NCBI GenBank assembly: GCA_018432615.1
Contig: JAHDSQ010000018.1
Location: forward strand, 1-64,000
Length of the DNA stretch: 64,000 nt
Direction of reading: 5' to 3'
Origin: Clostridia bacterium
Lineage (GTDB): Bacteria; Bacillota; Peptococcia; DRI-13; SM3-B62
The translations under genes were made by a program, and so were the position numbers. The notes beneath the pieces were generated by a model. That model searched no databases. It saw only the letters and a list, made by a program, of their open reading frames with translations, and was not told the DNA's origin. The stretch's first letter is position 1. Each line of letters opens with the position of its first letter. Of this stretch, positions 52,848 through 61,061 are shown one piece after another.

Positions 52848-53999
52848 ATGCTTAGGTACTTAACGGCGGGGGAATCCCATGGCAAGGCTTTGTTGGCAAT
52901 TATTGAAGGCCTGCCGGCCGGAATCAAGCTGGACGGAAGCGAAATCAACATACTTTTAGAAAGGCGGCAAGGAGGTTACGGCCGCGGCGGGCGTATGTCC
53001 ATTGAAAAAGACGAGGTTGAATTCATATCCGGTTTACGAAGCTCCTATACCTTAGGGAGTCCGTTGGGACTTTTGATTAAAAACAGGGACTGGGAGAATT
53101 GGCAGACCGCTATGGATCCGTTGGACCCAGTTATTGACATGAGTAAAAGAGTGGCCAGACCCCGCCCCGGACACGCCGATTTACCGGGGGGGATAAAATA
53201 TGGGCATAAGGATATGCGCAACATTCTGGAACGTGCCAGCGCCAGGGAGACAGCAGCTCGTGTGGCTGTCGGCGCAGTGGCTAAGGAACTCTTGAAAGCA
53301 TTGGGAATAAGGGTACAGGGGCATGTCTTTAGGATAGGCGGTATTGAGGCGGACTCGCCTCCCAAAATATACGATGAAAAAATCTATGATAATCCCTTTT
53401 ACTGTTCCGATCCAAGGGTAAGGGATCAAATGAAGCTGGTGGTCGATACTGTTAAAAGTAGCAACGATTCCATTGGTGGAACGATTCGGGTGGTTGCCGA
53501 AGGGGTACCGCCCGGTTTGGGGTCTCACGTTCATTGGGACCGGCGTTTGGATGGCAGGTTGGCCCAGGCGGTCATGAGCATCCCCGGTATTAAAGCGGTT
53601 GAATTCGGGATGGGTCTGAGAAGCTCCATCGAACCCGGTAGTCATATACACGATGGGATCTCCTACAGTAAAGAAAAAGGCTATTATCGTGAAAGAAACA
53701 ATGCCGGCGGCCTCGAAGGCGGCATCACCAATGGCGAGCCTCTGGTGATCAGAGCTGCCATGAAGGCTATTCCTACTATGATCATGCCGCTGCAGAGTGT
53801 GGATATCGATACGAAGGAGAAAATGTATGCGATTGTCGAACGTTCCGACATTTGTGCCGTTCCCGCAGCCTCAATAGTGGGAGAAGCAATGGTGTGTTGG
53901 GTGCTGGCAGAAGCCGTGATGGAGAAGTTCGGCGGAGACAGGCTCGAGGAGATTGTTGAAAACTACCACAACTACCTGCAGCACGTTAAGGAGTTTTAG
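52848..53999 (+). CDS. aroC: Chorismate synthase
   Basis: This flavin-dependent enzyme makes chorismate from EPSP. The 383-residue protein carries GESHGKALLAIIEGLPAGI, RRQGGYGRGGRMSIEKD, the phosphate-binding RARPRPGHADLPG-like segment (VARPRPGHADLPGGIKYGH), ERASARETAARVA and NAGGLEGGITNGEPLV. It requires reduced FMN. Next gene aroB starts 4 bases after the stop. Confidence 0.97.
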   Translation: MLRYLTAGESHGKALLAIIEGLPAGIKLDGSEINILLERRQGGYGRGGRMSIEKDEVEFISGLRSSYTLGSPLGLLIKNRDWENWQTAMDPLDPVIDMSKRVARPRPGHADLPGGIKYGHKDMRNILERASARETAARVAVGAVAKELLKALGIRVQGHVFRIGGIEADSPPKIYDEKIYDNPFYCSDPRVRDQMKLVVDTVKSSNDSIGGTIRVVAEGVPPGLGSHVHWDRRLDGRLAQAVMSIPGIKAVEFGMGLRSSIEPGSHIHDGISYSKEKGYYRERNNAGGLEGGITNGEPLVIRAAMKAIPTMIMPLQSVDIDTKEKMYAIVERSDICAVPAASIVGEAMVCWVLAEAVMEKFGGDRLEEIVENYHNYLQHVKEF

Positions 54000-54002
54000 A
54001 AG

Positions 54003-55088
54003 ATGGAGAAGATCAGGGTAGAACTGGGGGAAAACAGTTACGATATCCGGCTGGGCTATGACATCCTTACAGACTGTGTGGAAAGACTGAGGGAAACTGC
54101 TTATGAGAGGGAAGTCTTTGTAGTCAGTGATAGGAATGTTTATGAAATACACGGTGGCGGGCTGGAGACGGTCTTGAAAAATAATGGCTTTGCGGTAGCA
54201 AAGTACATAATACCGGCCGGAGAAAGCTCCAAGTCTTGGGATATGGCTAATGAAATATTGAAGGTCATGTTGAAAAAAAACTACAGCCGCAAGACCTGTG
54301 TTCTCGCCTTGGGTGGAGGAGTAGTCGGTGATTTGACCGGCTTTGTGGCTGCGGTTTACCGCCGAGGCGTGCCCTTTATCCAAATACCGACTTCTTTGCT
54401 GGCGCAAGTCGACAGCAGTGTGGGCGGTAAGGTCGCGGTGAATCATCCTTTAGGCAAGAATATGATCGGTTCCTTTTATCAACCGAAGGCTGTCTGGGCA
54501 GAACTGGGGATGCTGGAATCATTGCCCGAGGGTGAGTGGCTAGCCGGCTTGGCCGAGGTGTTAAAGTACGCTGTTATCTGGGATAAGGAGTTCTTTGATT
54601 TCCTCGAAAAAAATTCAGAGCGGGTATTCAGGCGGGAGAGAGAAGTTCTGCCGAAAATGATAGCTGTTTGCTGTGAAATCAAAGGGGAAGTAGTAAAAAG
54701 GGACGAGAAAGACGAAAACCTGCGAAATATCTTGAATTTTGGGCATACCTTCGGACATGCCTTAGAGACAGCGACCGGATACAAAAAGTATCGGCACGGA
54801 GAAGCCGTGGCCGTGGGTATGGTAGGAGCCATGCATTTAGCGTGTGGTTTGGGACTATTTTCGCTTGAAGAGTTGCAAAGGGTCGAAAAGCTCCTGAAAA
54901 AATGGCACCTACCTATGAGCTTTTCCGGACATTTGAAAGAAGAGGTTTTGCACCTGATTGAGCATGATAAAAAGGTTATCGGCAACCAGGTCACCTTTGT
55001 CCTGCCTACGGAAATAGGGAATGTAGTTTTAAAGAAGGGGATTCAACAGAAATTGCTAGAAGAAGCTTTAGAAAAGATTGCGGAATAG
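54003..55088 (+). CDS. aroB: 3-dehydroquinate synthase
   Basis: This NAD- and metal-dependent enzyme forms 3-dehydroquinate from DAHP. Motifs are GGGVVGDLTGFVAAVYRRGV, QIPTSLLAQVDSSVGGKVAVN and the metal-binding LNFGHTFGHALE and RHGEAVAVGM. The 361 residues are normal for AroB. The ribosome site AAGGAG lies inside the end of aroC, so the pair is translationally close. Confidence 0.97.
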   Translation: MEKIRVELGENSYDIRLGYDILTDCVERLRETAYEREVFVVSDRNVYEIHGGGLETVLKNNGFAVAKYIIPAGESSKSWDMANEILKVMLKKNYSRKTCVLALGGGVVGDLTGFVAAVYRRGVPFIQIPTSLLAQVDSSVGGKVAVNHPLGKNMIGSFYQPKAVWAELGMLESLPEGEWLAGLAEVLKYAVIWDKEFFDFLEKNSERVFRREREVLPKMIAVCCEIKGEVVKRDEKDENLRNILNFGHTFGHALETATGYKKYRHGEAVAVGMVGAMHLACGLGLFSLEELQRVEKLLKKWHLPMSFSGHLKEEVLHLIEHDKKVIGNQVTFVLPTEIGNVVLKKGIQQKLLEEALEKIAE

Positions 55089-55115
55089 TTTAGTCAGGTG
55101 ATGGAGTGATCGCAG

Positions 55116-55691
55116 ATGAAATTGGTTTGTCTTGGAGATAGTTTGACGTACGGTTATGGAGTCAGGCGTTCGGAAGCGTGGCCGGCGTTGTTGGCAAACA
55201 GGCATAAAATTGAGGTTTTGAACAAGGGCGTTAATGGGGATGCCACGGCAGGAATGCTGTCCCGTTTTTATAGAGATGTCGTGCTCCAAAAGCCTTCCCA
55301 TGTTTTTATTATGGGAGGCGGTAACGACCTGATGTGGGAAGCCCCGCTGTTTTTAATCAAGGCTAATATTGCTTCAATGGTTCAGCAGTCATTTCACGAA
55401 GGCATTCTGCCCATCTTAGGTGTTCAAACCCCCATCCCTGCCGAGATGGCAGAAAAGAATTGGGGCATTGTGAAAAGCTTTACAAAGGTCAATGAAGGCC
55501 TTGAAGAGTATACGGAATGGATTTACGAGTATGCCCGTAATTTTAAACTTAAAGTAATCGATTTTTACAAGCCATTTATCAATGAAGACGGCAGTGTCAA
55601 AAAGGAATACTATTTGGACGGACTTCACCTAACGCCGGAGGGGAATATGATTATGGCCGATTGTGCGAGTAGTGTACTGGGCTTGGAGTAA
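55116..55691 (+). CDS. SGNH/GDSL-family hydrolase
   Basis: The 191-residue esterase-fold protein shows the four SGNH blocks: GDSLTYGYG with the catalytic Ser, a Gly in NKGVNGDATAGM, GGGNDLMW with the oxyanion Asn, and DGLHLTPEGN with the Asp-x-x-His pair. There is no signal peptide, so it acts in the cytosol, perhaps as a thioesterase or acyl-ester hydrolase; the substrate is unknown. It follows aroB by 27 bases and may belong to the same transcript. Confidence 0.9.
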   Translation: MKLVCLGDSLTYGYGVRRSEAWPALLANRHKIEVLNKGVNGDATAGMLSRFYRDVVLQKPSHVFIMGGGNDLMWEAPLFLIKANIASMVQQSFHEGILPILGVQTPIPAEMAEKNWGIVKSFTKVNEGLEEYTEWIYEYARNFKLKVIDFYKPFINEDGSVKKEYYLDGLHLTPEGNMIMADCASSVLGLE

Positions 55692-55725
55692 GCATAAAGT
55701 TTATTCTAAGGCATAGAATTTAATA

Positions 55726-55754
55726 TTGACATATATAGATGGTCGATATAATAT
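55726..55754 (+). promoter_or_regulatory. SigA promoter of the padR-ftsW-like operon
   Basis: TTGACA (55726-55731) with TAATAT at 17 bases (55749-55754); an alternative TATAAT lies at 15 bases (55747-55752). Both -10 choices sit inside the palindrome at 55731-55778. Confidence 0.7.
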
Positions 55755-55778
55755 ATAATATATCGACCATCTATATAT
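55731..55778. promoter_or_regulatory. Long palindromic operator of the PadR gene
   Basis: Two perfect 20-base arms (55731-55750 and 55759-55778), centred on ATATATAA, each hold GATGGTCGATATA or its complement. The left arm overlaps the -35 end and the -10, and the right arm ends just before GGAGGG of padR. PadR proteins bind such palindromes next to their own genes, so autorepression is the natural reading. Confidence 0.8.
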
Positions 55779-55793
55779 GTGGAGGGAAACGCT

Positions 55794-56144
55794 ATGAAAA
55801 TTGATAAAAGCTTGTTGACCGGCAGCACAACAATGCTGATACTAAAACTGCTTGAGGATAAGGATATGTACGGTTACCAGATGATTGAGGAGCTTGCAAA
55901 AAGATCGGACGACACCTTTTCACTAAAAGCCGGGACGTTGTATCCTTTGCTGCATACGCTCGAGGCTAAGGATATGATAGAATCTTATGATGAAAACACA
56001 GGTGGAGGAAGAGTAAGAAGGTATTACAGCATGACAAAAAAAGGCAAGCAAATGCTTGCCGAAAAAAGAAACGAATGGAAGACTTACACTGCTGCAGTTA
56101 ATCAGGTTTTGCATGGGGGTGTCAATATTGCAACAGCCCATTAG
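55794..56144 (+). CDS. PadR-family transcriptional regulator
   Basis: The 116-residue protein is the short PadR type: a winged helix with MYGYQMIEELAKRSDDTFSLKAGTLYPLL (given across two helices) and a C-terminal dimer helix. I start at the ATG at 55794 with GGAGGG upstream (MKIDKSLLTGST). Such PadR genes pair with membrane protein genes having a short N-terminal prefix domain, exactly as here; the partner starts inside this gene's last codons. Confidence 0.92.
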   Translation: MKIDKSLLTGSTTMLILKLLEDKDMYGYQMIEELAKRSDDTFSLKAGTLYPLLHTLEAKDMIESYDENTGGGRVRRYYSMTKKGKQMLAEKRNEWKTYTAAVNQVLHGGVNIATAH

Positions 56145-57483
56145 AATAAGCGAGTTTTTAAAAACCGTTTGCGAACAAGTAAGGTGGAAGAAGGCTCATA
56201 ATATTATTTCAGAAGAACTAGAGAATCATATCACCGATCAAAAGGATGCCTACATAGCCGCCGGCATTGATGAGGAAAAAGCTATGACAAAAGCAATAAA
56301 GGAAATGGGTGATCCTGTTTTGATCGGTTCGGAGCTTGACCGTACGCATCAGCCCAAAATTGAATGGAGCGTGGTTCTGCTGACCGGGCTGGTGCTTTTA
56401 ATAGGCTTTGCTATCAGAAGAGTTATTGCTTTTGATCTTGATTTAGCCTGGCTAGGCAGAAATAGTATAATCAGTGCCATACTTGGCCTGGGGTTTATGG
56501 TTCTTGTTTATCACTTGGACTTTACTATCCTTGGCAGGTATCCAAAAGCAATATATTTCGCTCTTCTTGTGCTGACTATCGGGACAATAGCATTTTCCCC
56601 GGCTGTTAATGGCAGGTATTTTTATGCTCAGTTCATACTGTTGCTTTTCCCTACAGCTTTTGCGGGAATACTATATAATATGAGAACCAAAGGGTATCTT
56701 GGGATAATATTGAGCGGCATATTCCTTGCTGTTCCCGCATTTATAGGGTTAGTTGCCGCAGGTTTTCCGATAGTAGTTGTGTACTCATTAGCATGTTTAA
56801 TCTTGCTTACATTTGCTATTGCAAACGGGTGGTTCAACGTAAAAAGAGTATATGGGATGCTACTATTTTATATTCCAACGATCATAACAACAATGATTGT
56901 TGGCATGGTAACGATCGTTAACAATCCTTATCGGCTCCGGAGATTGAATAGTTTTTTTGACCCGTCCTTCGATCCTTTGGGGGCCGGGTATATTGGAACG
57001 ATAACAAGGGAGATGCTAGCTAAGGCAAGATTTCTTGGGCGGGGGCAATTTGGAATAGATCAGGGTATGATGCTGCCTAATGCGAGTACTGATTTTGTAG
57101 TGACGTATTTGATTCACAGAGTGGGTTGGATGCCGGTTATCGTTTTAATGGCTTTGTTGTTATCATTTATTGTTCGTTCCTTAGTACTATGTTCCGGGCA
57201 AAAAAGCGTTTTGGGGAAATTGGTGTCTGCCTCTGTTTTGATAACCTTTACAATGCAGATTGTTCTCTATGTTGCGTTTAATTTGGGCTTTCAGTTGGTT
57301 TCCCCGCTTACACTACCAATGATTTCTCATAGTGGGACTGCTACGGTAATAAATATGATTCTCATCGGGGTGATGCTTTCGGTCTTTAAATCAGGTGACT
57401 TGTTCAGGGATAACCTGGCAATGCCAACACGAGAAAGAAAGAAACTGCTTGAAATCATAGACGGTAGAAGAATCATTGGTTAA
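56128..57483 (+). CDS. FtsW/RodA/SpoVE-family membrane protein with permease-prefix domain
   Basis: The 451-residue protein has an N-terminal helical prefix domain (about 1-75, ISEELENHITDQKDAYIAAG, AIKEMGDPVLIGSEL), as found on PadR-linked permeases. About ten membrane helices follow with FtsW/RodA similarity (FLGRGQFGIDQGMMLPNAST, DFVVTYLIHRVGW, SHSGTATVINMILIGVMLS). RodA/FtsW proteins polymerise peptidoglycan glycan strands, but it is uncertain that this divergent form keeps that activity. I choose TTG at 56128, six bases after GGGGGTG, inside padR; upstream in-frame codons have no ribosome site. Confidence 0.85.
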   Translation: MQQPIRISEFLKTVCEQVRWKKAHNIISEELENHITDQKDAYIAAGIDEEKAMTKAIKEMGDPVLIGSELDRTHQPKIEWSVVLLTGLVLLIGFAIRRVIAFDLDLAWLGRNSIISAILGLGFMVLVYHLDFTILGRYPKAIYFALLVLTIGTIAFSPAVNGRYFYAQFILLLFPTAFAGILYNMRTKGYLGIILSGIFLAVPAFIGLVAAGFPIVVVYSLACLILLTFAIANGWFNVKRVYGMLLFYIPTIITTMIVGMVTIVNNPYRLRRLNSFFDPSFDPLGAGYIGTITREMLAKARFLGRGQFGIDQGMMLPNASTDFVVTYLIHRVGWMPVIVLMALLLSFIVRSLVLCSGQKSVLGKLVSASVLITFTMQIVLYVAFNLGFQLVSPLTLPMISHSGTATVINMILIGVMLSVFKSGDLFRDNLAMPTRERKKLLEIIDGRRIIG

Positions 57484-57532
57484 AAGAGCAGATAAGAATA
57501 ATCCTTCGAATATGAGTAAAAAGGTGCGGGAC

Positions 57533-58450
57533 TTAAACATGCAATTTCCATTCCTTGACGGCCCTGAAACTGTGGTAAGGCTGCCCATCGATTTTTCTCT
57601 TATTAAATACTCCTCCATGGTACACTATGATGTAAGCGCGTTCTTCATCCTTGGGGTATGTGTCTGAAGTCCAATAGTATATTACCTTAGAATTCACATC
57701 CCACAAAGGGGATTCTTTATCCGGTGCTTTATTATATGTAGCCTTTTCTTCTTCCGGATGCCAGACCCCGCCCGCATTTTCACCATGGAGCATCATTGAA
57801 CGGACCGCTTCGTCAACTGTCGGCAAGCGCCAAATATTCTGTTCCGTTTCCATGACAGTTGTACCATCCTCAGCTAAATACTTACATATTTCCTGTGCTT
57901 CTTCCCAGGAGGTTCCTTTATCCGGCCAGCCGGGTCCCCTGGGAGCCCAAGCGAGGGTGACGCCGTTCCCCTCGACGATCCTCATACCAAGGTCACCGTC
58001 ATCGATTCTTTGTGCAACCTTAATTCCTTGAGGAATAGATATAGCTAAAACAGTAATCAGGGGAACAAATATTATCAAGCGATAAGCCCACTTTTTGGGG
58101 TGCGGGTCACCAAAATAATAGATAAGCCCCAAGACAGCAAAGGGTATGACTATCAATAGTCCCAGCACACTAAAACTGGCCCCCGAGAAAAACCAAATGC
58201 AAAAAATACCCAACAGCAGGTGAATCAATAACCCTGCTTTTTTCCATTTTAAAATAATCAAGGCTAAAGCGACAAAAATGATGGTAAAAAGCATATACTG
58301 AAAAACAAGCATAAAAATGTTTTCCCAGAGAGATTCGGAATACCAACCTTCGTGGAAGTTTTCAAATGCTCCCCAATAAGCCCACAGGCTTGAGAAAATT
58401 ACCGTAATGGATACACCAATCCAGCCTAATATTACCTTTTTTCGTTCCAT
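57533..58450 (-). CDS. Membrane protein with C-terminal Lcl-like (DUF1566-type) domain
   Basis: The 305-residue protein has about five N-terminal membrane helices (to about 150) and a soluble C-terminal domain. That domain carries IWRLPTVDEAVRSMM, VIYYWTSDTYPKDEERAY and a final FRAVKEW, a pattern of DUF1566/Lcl-type domains related to the formylglycine-generating-enzyme fold. Function unknown. The ATG at 58450 is six bases after GGAGG; the longer frame to 58606 crosses the divergent promoter region and is rejected. Confidence 0.75.
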   Translation of the reverse strand: MERKKVILGWIGVSITVIFSSLWAYWGAFENFHEGWYSESLWENIFMLVFQYMLFTIIFVALALIILKWKKAGLLIHLLLGIFCIWFFSGASFSVLGLLIVIPFAVLGLIYYFGDPHPKKWAYRLIIFVPLITVLAISIPQGIKVAQRIDDGDLGMRIVEGNGVTLAWAPRGPGWPDKGTSWEEAQEICKYLAEDGTTVMETEQNIWRLPTVDEAVRSMMLHGENAGGVWHPEEEKATYNKAPDKESPLWDVNSKVIYYWTSDTYPKDEERAYIIVYHGGVFNKRKIDGQPYHSFRAVKEWKLHV

Positions 58451-58596
58451 TTCATTCCTCCGGAAATATATTGTTGTACTTTTCGAATTATACATTAAGC
58501 ATACAAATATTATAACACCTCTCGATATAGAGTAAAACTCATGATAAAATACTATTAGCAAACTTGCTATTAGATGGCAAAAGGAGAATGTTGCGG

Positions 58597-59307
58597 ATGA
58601 GGTCAAATAGGGAATGGTTACTTGGGGGGATTTTCGTTGCAGCAGGAGTGATAATGTTACTCAATAATTTTGGGATAACAGATATTGGGCTAGGATATAT
58701 AATATCGGAGTTTTGGCCGGTGGTGCTTATCCTTTGGGGACTGCAAGTCCTCATTAGGAGGAAAGGCACAGGGGAATTGATTAGCGGATTAATATTGCTC
58801 ACGCTTGGCGTATTGATTATTGGTAAGAAGCAAGGTTTGTTTGATCTTGATTTTTCTATGTTTTGGAAGGCCTTATGGCCTGTGTTAATCATCTTAGTGG
58901 GTCTTAGCTTTTTGCGAGGGCCAAAGTCAAGCGGAAAGCGAAGAGTAGCCTTCATGGGCGGCCTGGAAAAAAAGCAGAATGAGTGGGTACTAGAGGATGA
59001 AACCTACTGGGCCGTGATGGGTGGTATTGAATTGGATTTGCGGAAGGCAGTGTTCGAGAACAAGGAGTATTCTCTTACATGTAATGCTATCATGGGCGGG
59101 GTTGAGTTGGTAGTGCCGGCAGACATAACCGTTTTTTGTGAGGGTACGGCGATTTTAGGCGGCGTAGAGTTTTTAGGGGAAAGCTCAGGGGGTATCATTG
59201 GTTCTCAAAAAGCAGAAATGATCAATAGTAAGCCGGAAGGCGGTCCCGTAGTGAGGATTTATTGCCGCGCTTTTATGGGTGGAGTAGAGGTAAAGGCCAA
59301 GGAATAA
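58597..59307 (+). CDS. LiaF-like membrane protein (cell-wall stress response family)
   Basis: The 236-residue protein has four short N-terminal membrane helices (REWLLGGIFVAAGVIMLL, FWPVVLILWGLQVL, LISGLILLTLGVLII, ALWPVLIILVGLSFL). A C-terminal beta-helical LiaF/DUF2154 domain follows, with three repeats of the M-G-G-[IV]-E pattern (AVMGGIELDL, AIMGGVELVV, AFMGGVEVKA). LiaF-like proteins modulate envelope-stress two-component systems in Bacillus, but no such system is adjacent. The ATG at 58597 fits AAAGGAG; earlier in-frame ATGs are too close to it. Followed 17 bases later by a DUF1624 gene. Confidence 0.85.
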   Translation: MRSNREWLLGGIFVAAGVIMLLNNFGITDIGLGYIISEFWPVVLILWGLQVLIRRKGTGELISGLILLTLGVLIIGKKQGLFDLDFSMFWKALWPVLIILVGLSFLRGPKSSGKRRVAFMGGLEKKQNEWVLEDETYWAVMGGIELDLRKAVFENKEYSLTCNAIMGGVELVVPADITVFCEGTAILGGVEFLGESSGGIIGSQKAEMINSKPEGGPVVRIYCRAFMGGVEVKAKE

Positions 59308-59324
59308 TGATATAGGAGAACTCG

Positions 59325-60014
59325 ATGCAGAAGAAACGGATTTGGGAAGTAGATTTTTTAAGAGGTATTGCACTTGTTTTAATGATATTCTTTCATATCG
59401 TTTTTGATATGAAAGAGTTTTTTGGGTACGATGTAACATATTCCGAGGGTGTAAATTTTTATATAGGAAAGGCCTCAGGTATACTGTTTATTTTTGTGGC
59501 CGGTATCAGTTCTACCCTTACATCCGGTAATACTAAACGAGCCGTAAAAATACTTGCTGTCGCGATGTTGGTTACTCTTGCGACATACTTATATGATAAT
59601 GATGTTGTTGTTACCTTTGGGATACTGCACTTTTTAGGTCTTAGTATCCTTTTGGCTTCTGTTTTGCGGCGGATTCCCGCATATCTGTTGCTGGTTTTAG
59701 GTACTGTCGTTATTCTCTTGCGGCAATTCATAGCCGGTCTGGTTGTGACGCATAATTATTTCTTCATGCTTGGCGTATCCACAGCCGGCTTTATTTCTTC
59801 CGATTATTATCCCCTGATACCCTGGTTTGGTATCTTTTTATATGGACTTGCTGCCGGAAAAGTATTGTATCGTGAAAAAAGAAGCATTTTCGGTGATTAT
59901 GGCCTGAGTCAAAAAAATATTATTATCAGGTTAGGGTCTCATACGCTCCTTATCTATCTCTTGCATCAGCCGGTTATAGTAAGCGTACTTACTGTCTTAG
60001 AAAAAATAAAATGA
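59325..60014 (+). CDS. DUF1624 heparan-alpha-glucosaminide N-acetyltransferase-like membrane protein
   Basis: The 229-residue integral membrane protein begins RIWEVDFLRGIALVLMIFFHIVFD, the DUF1624/HGSNAT signature with conserved Asp, Arg and His, and has about seven helices. Relatives are acyltransferases that move acetyl groups across membranes onto sugars. The substrate here is unknown. It probably shares a transcript with the LiaF-like gene. Confidence 0.87.
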   Translation: MQKKRIWEVDFLRGIALVLMIFFHIVFDMKEFFGYDVTYSEGVNFYIGKASGILFIFVAGISSTLTSGNTKRAVKILAVAMLVTLATYLYDNDVVVTFGILHFLGLSILLASVLRRIPAYLLLVLGTVVILLRQFIAGLVVTHNYFFMLGVSTAGFISSDYYPLIPWFGIFLYGLAAGKVLYREKRSIFGDYGLSQKNIIIRLGSHTLLIYLLHQPVIVSVLTVLEKIK

Positions 60015-60103
60015 CAATAACTTAAAAACAGGGGAAAAAAGAGTAAAACGAAGAATATAAGAGATATAGAAGAAAAAATACGACATAACGATGCTATATC
60101 ACT

Positions 60104-60132
60104 TTGACACAACTCTAGGGACCTGGTATTAT
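60104..60132 (+). promoter_or_regulatory. Near-consensus SigA promoter of the ncRNA gene
   Basis: TTGACA (60104-60109), exactly 17 bases, TATTAT (60127-60132) with TG one base before it (extended -10). Start predicted near 60139. No open frame with a ribosome site follows. Confidence 0.8.
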
Positions 60133-60138
60133 GGAAAT

Positions 60139-60470
60139 GAGCTCCAAGGAATACCTAGCGTGGGAAACCTAAAGAGCTGGAGACGGAAACCGAACATATC
60201 GACTGGCCTTAAATCTCGGTGGATTAAAGTCCGCTATATCTGGAAGGGAAGAGAGAAAGAGGTTTGTTTCGGAATTAACGACATTGAAGTTGGGTTTCAC
60301 AAGTATCCGAAAGGGTTCTGGTGAAGGATGATGGATGTGAAGTAAGACCGAGGTAGACATTGAGTATCGAAACTGGAAAGACGAAGAGATTGAGTAAAGT
60401 ATGGTAGTGGGAAACGGAAGTTGAAGGCAAAATGGGTGGAACATTAAAAGGGTTCGTTGGAGCTTTTTTG
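60139..60470 (+). ncRNA. Probable structured non-coding RNA, class not identified (~330 nt)
   Basis: The stretch between the DUF1624 gene and hpt has no supported coding frame, but has all marks of an RNA gene. A near-consensus promoter ends six bases before 60139. AGCTCCAA at 60140-60147 pairs perfectly with TTGGAGCT at 60457-60464, so the ends close on each other. A run of six T (60464-60469) follows the right arm. Inside are local hairpins: CGG-AAA-CCG (60184-60192), GGTGGA/TCCGCT (60218-60235) and ATCC-GAAA-GGGT with a GNRA loop (60305-60316). The sequence is rich in purines and GAAA motifs. It is not RNase P RNA, tmRNA, SRP RNA or 6S RNA by their signature sequences. I cannot assign it to OLE, raiA, ROOL or another large RNA class by eye. 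Confidence 0.65.
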
Positions 60471-60478
60471 TATACAGT

Positions 60479-60529
60479 AACAAAGAACAGAGACCTGACT
60501 GAAATCTTATCAGGTCTCTGTTCTTTGTT
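60479..60529. terminator. Strong hairpin between the ncRNA and hpt
   Basis: A perfect 20-bp stem AACAAAGAACAGAGACCTGA / TCAGGTCTCTGTTCTTTGTT with an 11-base loop lies directly after the hpt stop codon. It can serve hpt on the minus strand and act as backup for the RNA gene. Confidence 0.85.
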
Positions 60530-60530
60530 C

Positions 60531-61061
60531 TTATTTTCGATTGAACTCGGCAATATAAGAGAGGTTGCGGTATCGTTCTTCAAAATCAAGGCCATAGCCA
60601 ACGACAAAGACATCAGGCATAGTAAAGCAACGGTAAGCGATGTCGATATTCAGCAGACGCTCGGCCGGATTATCGAGAAGTGTACAGATTTTCAGACTGG
60701 CTGGCTTAGCAGATTCAAGGTGCTGGCAAATATACCCGAGAGTCAAACCGGTACCGATAACATCTTCTACTAAGAGGACGTGACGATCCGTAATACTCAA
60801 ATCCAAATCTTTTTTAAAGCTTACCACACCTGTTCTGTTGGCTTCTCCTACTCGCACTCCGATCGATAAAAAATCAATATTGATAGGGATCGTCAAATGA
60901 CGCGTTAAATCAGCCACAAAGTAGAGTGAACCCTTGAGGATGCCGATTATTACCAGGTCCTGGCCCTGATAGTCTTGGTTGATTTCCTGTCCTACCTCTG
61001 CTATTCTTTGCTGGATCTGTTCCTGAGTAAAAATGGTTCTTCCTATGTTCTCAAAGCTCAT
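60531..61061 (-). CDS. hpt: Hypoxanthine phosphoribosyltransferase
   Basis: This salvages hypoxanthine (and guanine) to nucleotides with PRPP. The 176-residue protein has the PRPP-binding motif HVLLVEDVIGTGLTLGYI, the purine-site region FVVGYGLDFEERYRNL and GILKGSLYFVADL. The start codon overlaps the stop of the upstream kinase-fusion gene by 4 bases (ATGA), so they are translated together. Confidence 0.95.
   Translation of the reverse strand: MSFENIGRTIFTQEQIQQRIAEVGQEINQDYQGQDLVIIGILKGSLYFVADLTRHLTIPINIDFLSIGVRVGEANRTGVVSFKKDLDLSITDRHVLLVEDVIGTGLTLGYICQHLESAKPASLKICTLLDNPAERLLNIDIAYRCFTMPDVFVVGYGLDFEERYRNLSYIAEFNRK

Noticed and set aside
60091-60324. 77-residue ORF on the plus strand between the DUF1624 gene and hpt
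   Set aside because: No ribosome site, no recognisable protein pattern, and it spans the promoter and 5' part of the probable ncRNA.
60139-60470. Group II intron, RNase P RNA or tmRNA as identity of the RNA
   Set aside because: No domain V of a group II intron, no conserved RNase P P4 strands, and no tmRNA tag or TTCGAATCC segment.
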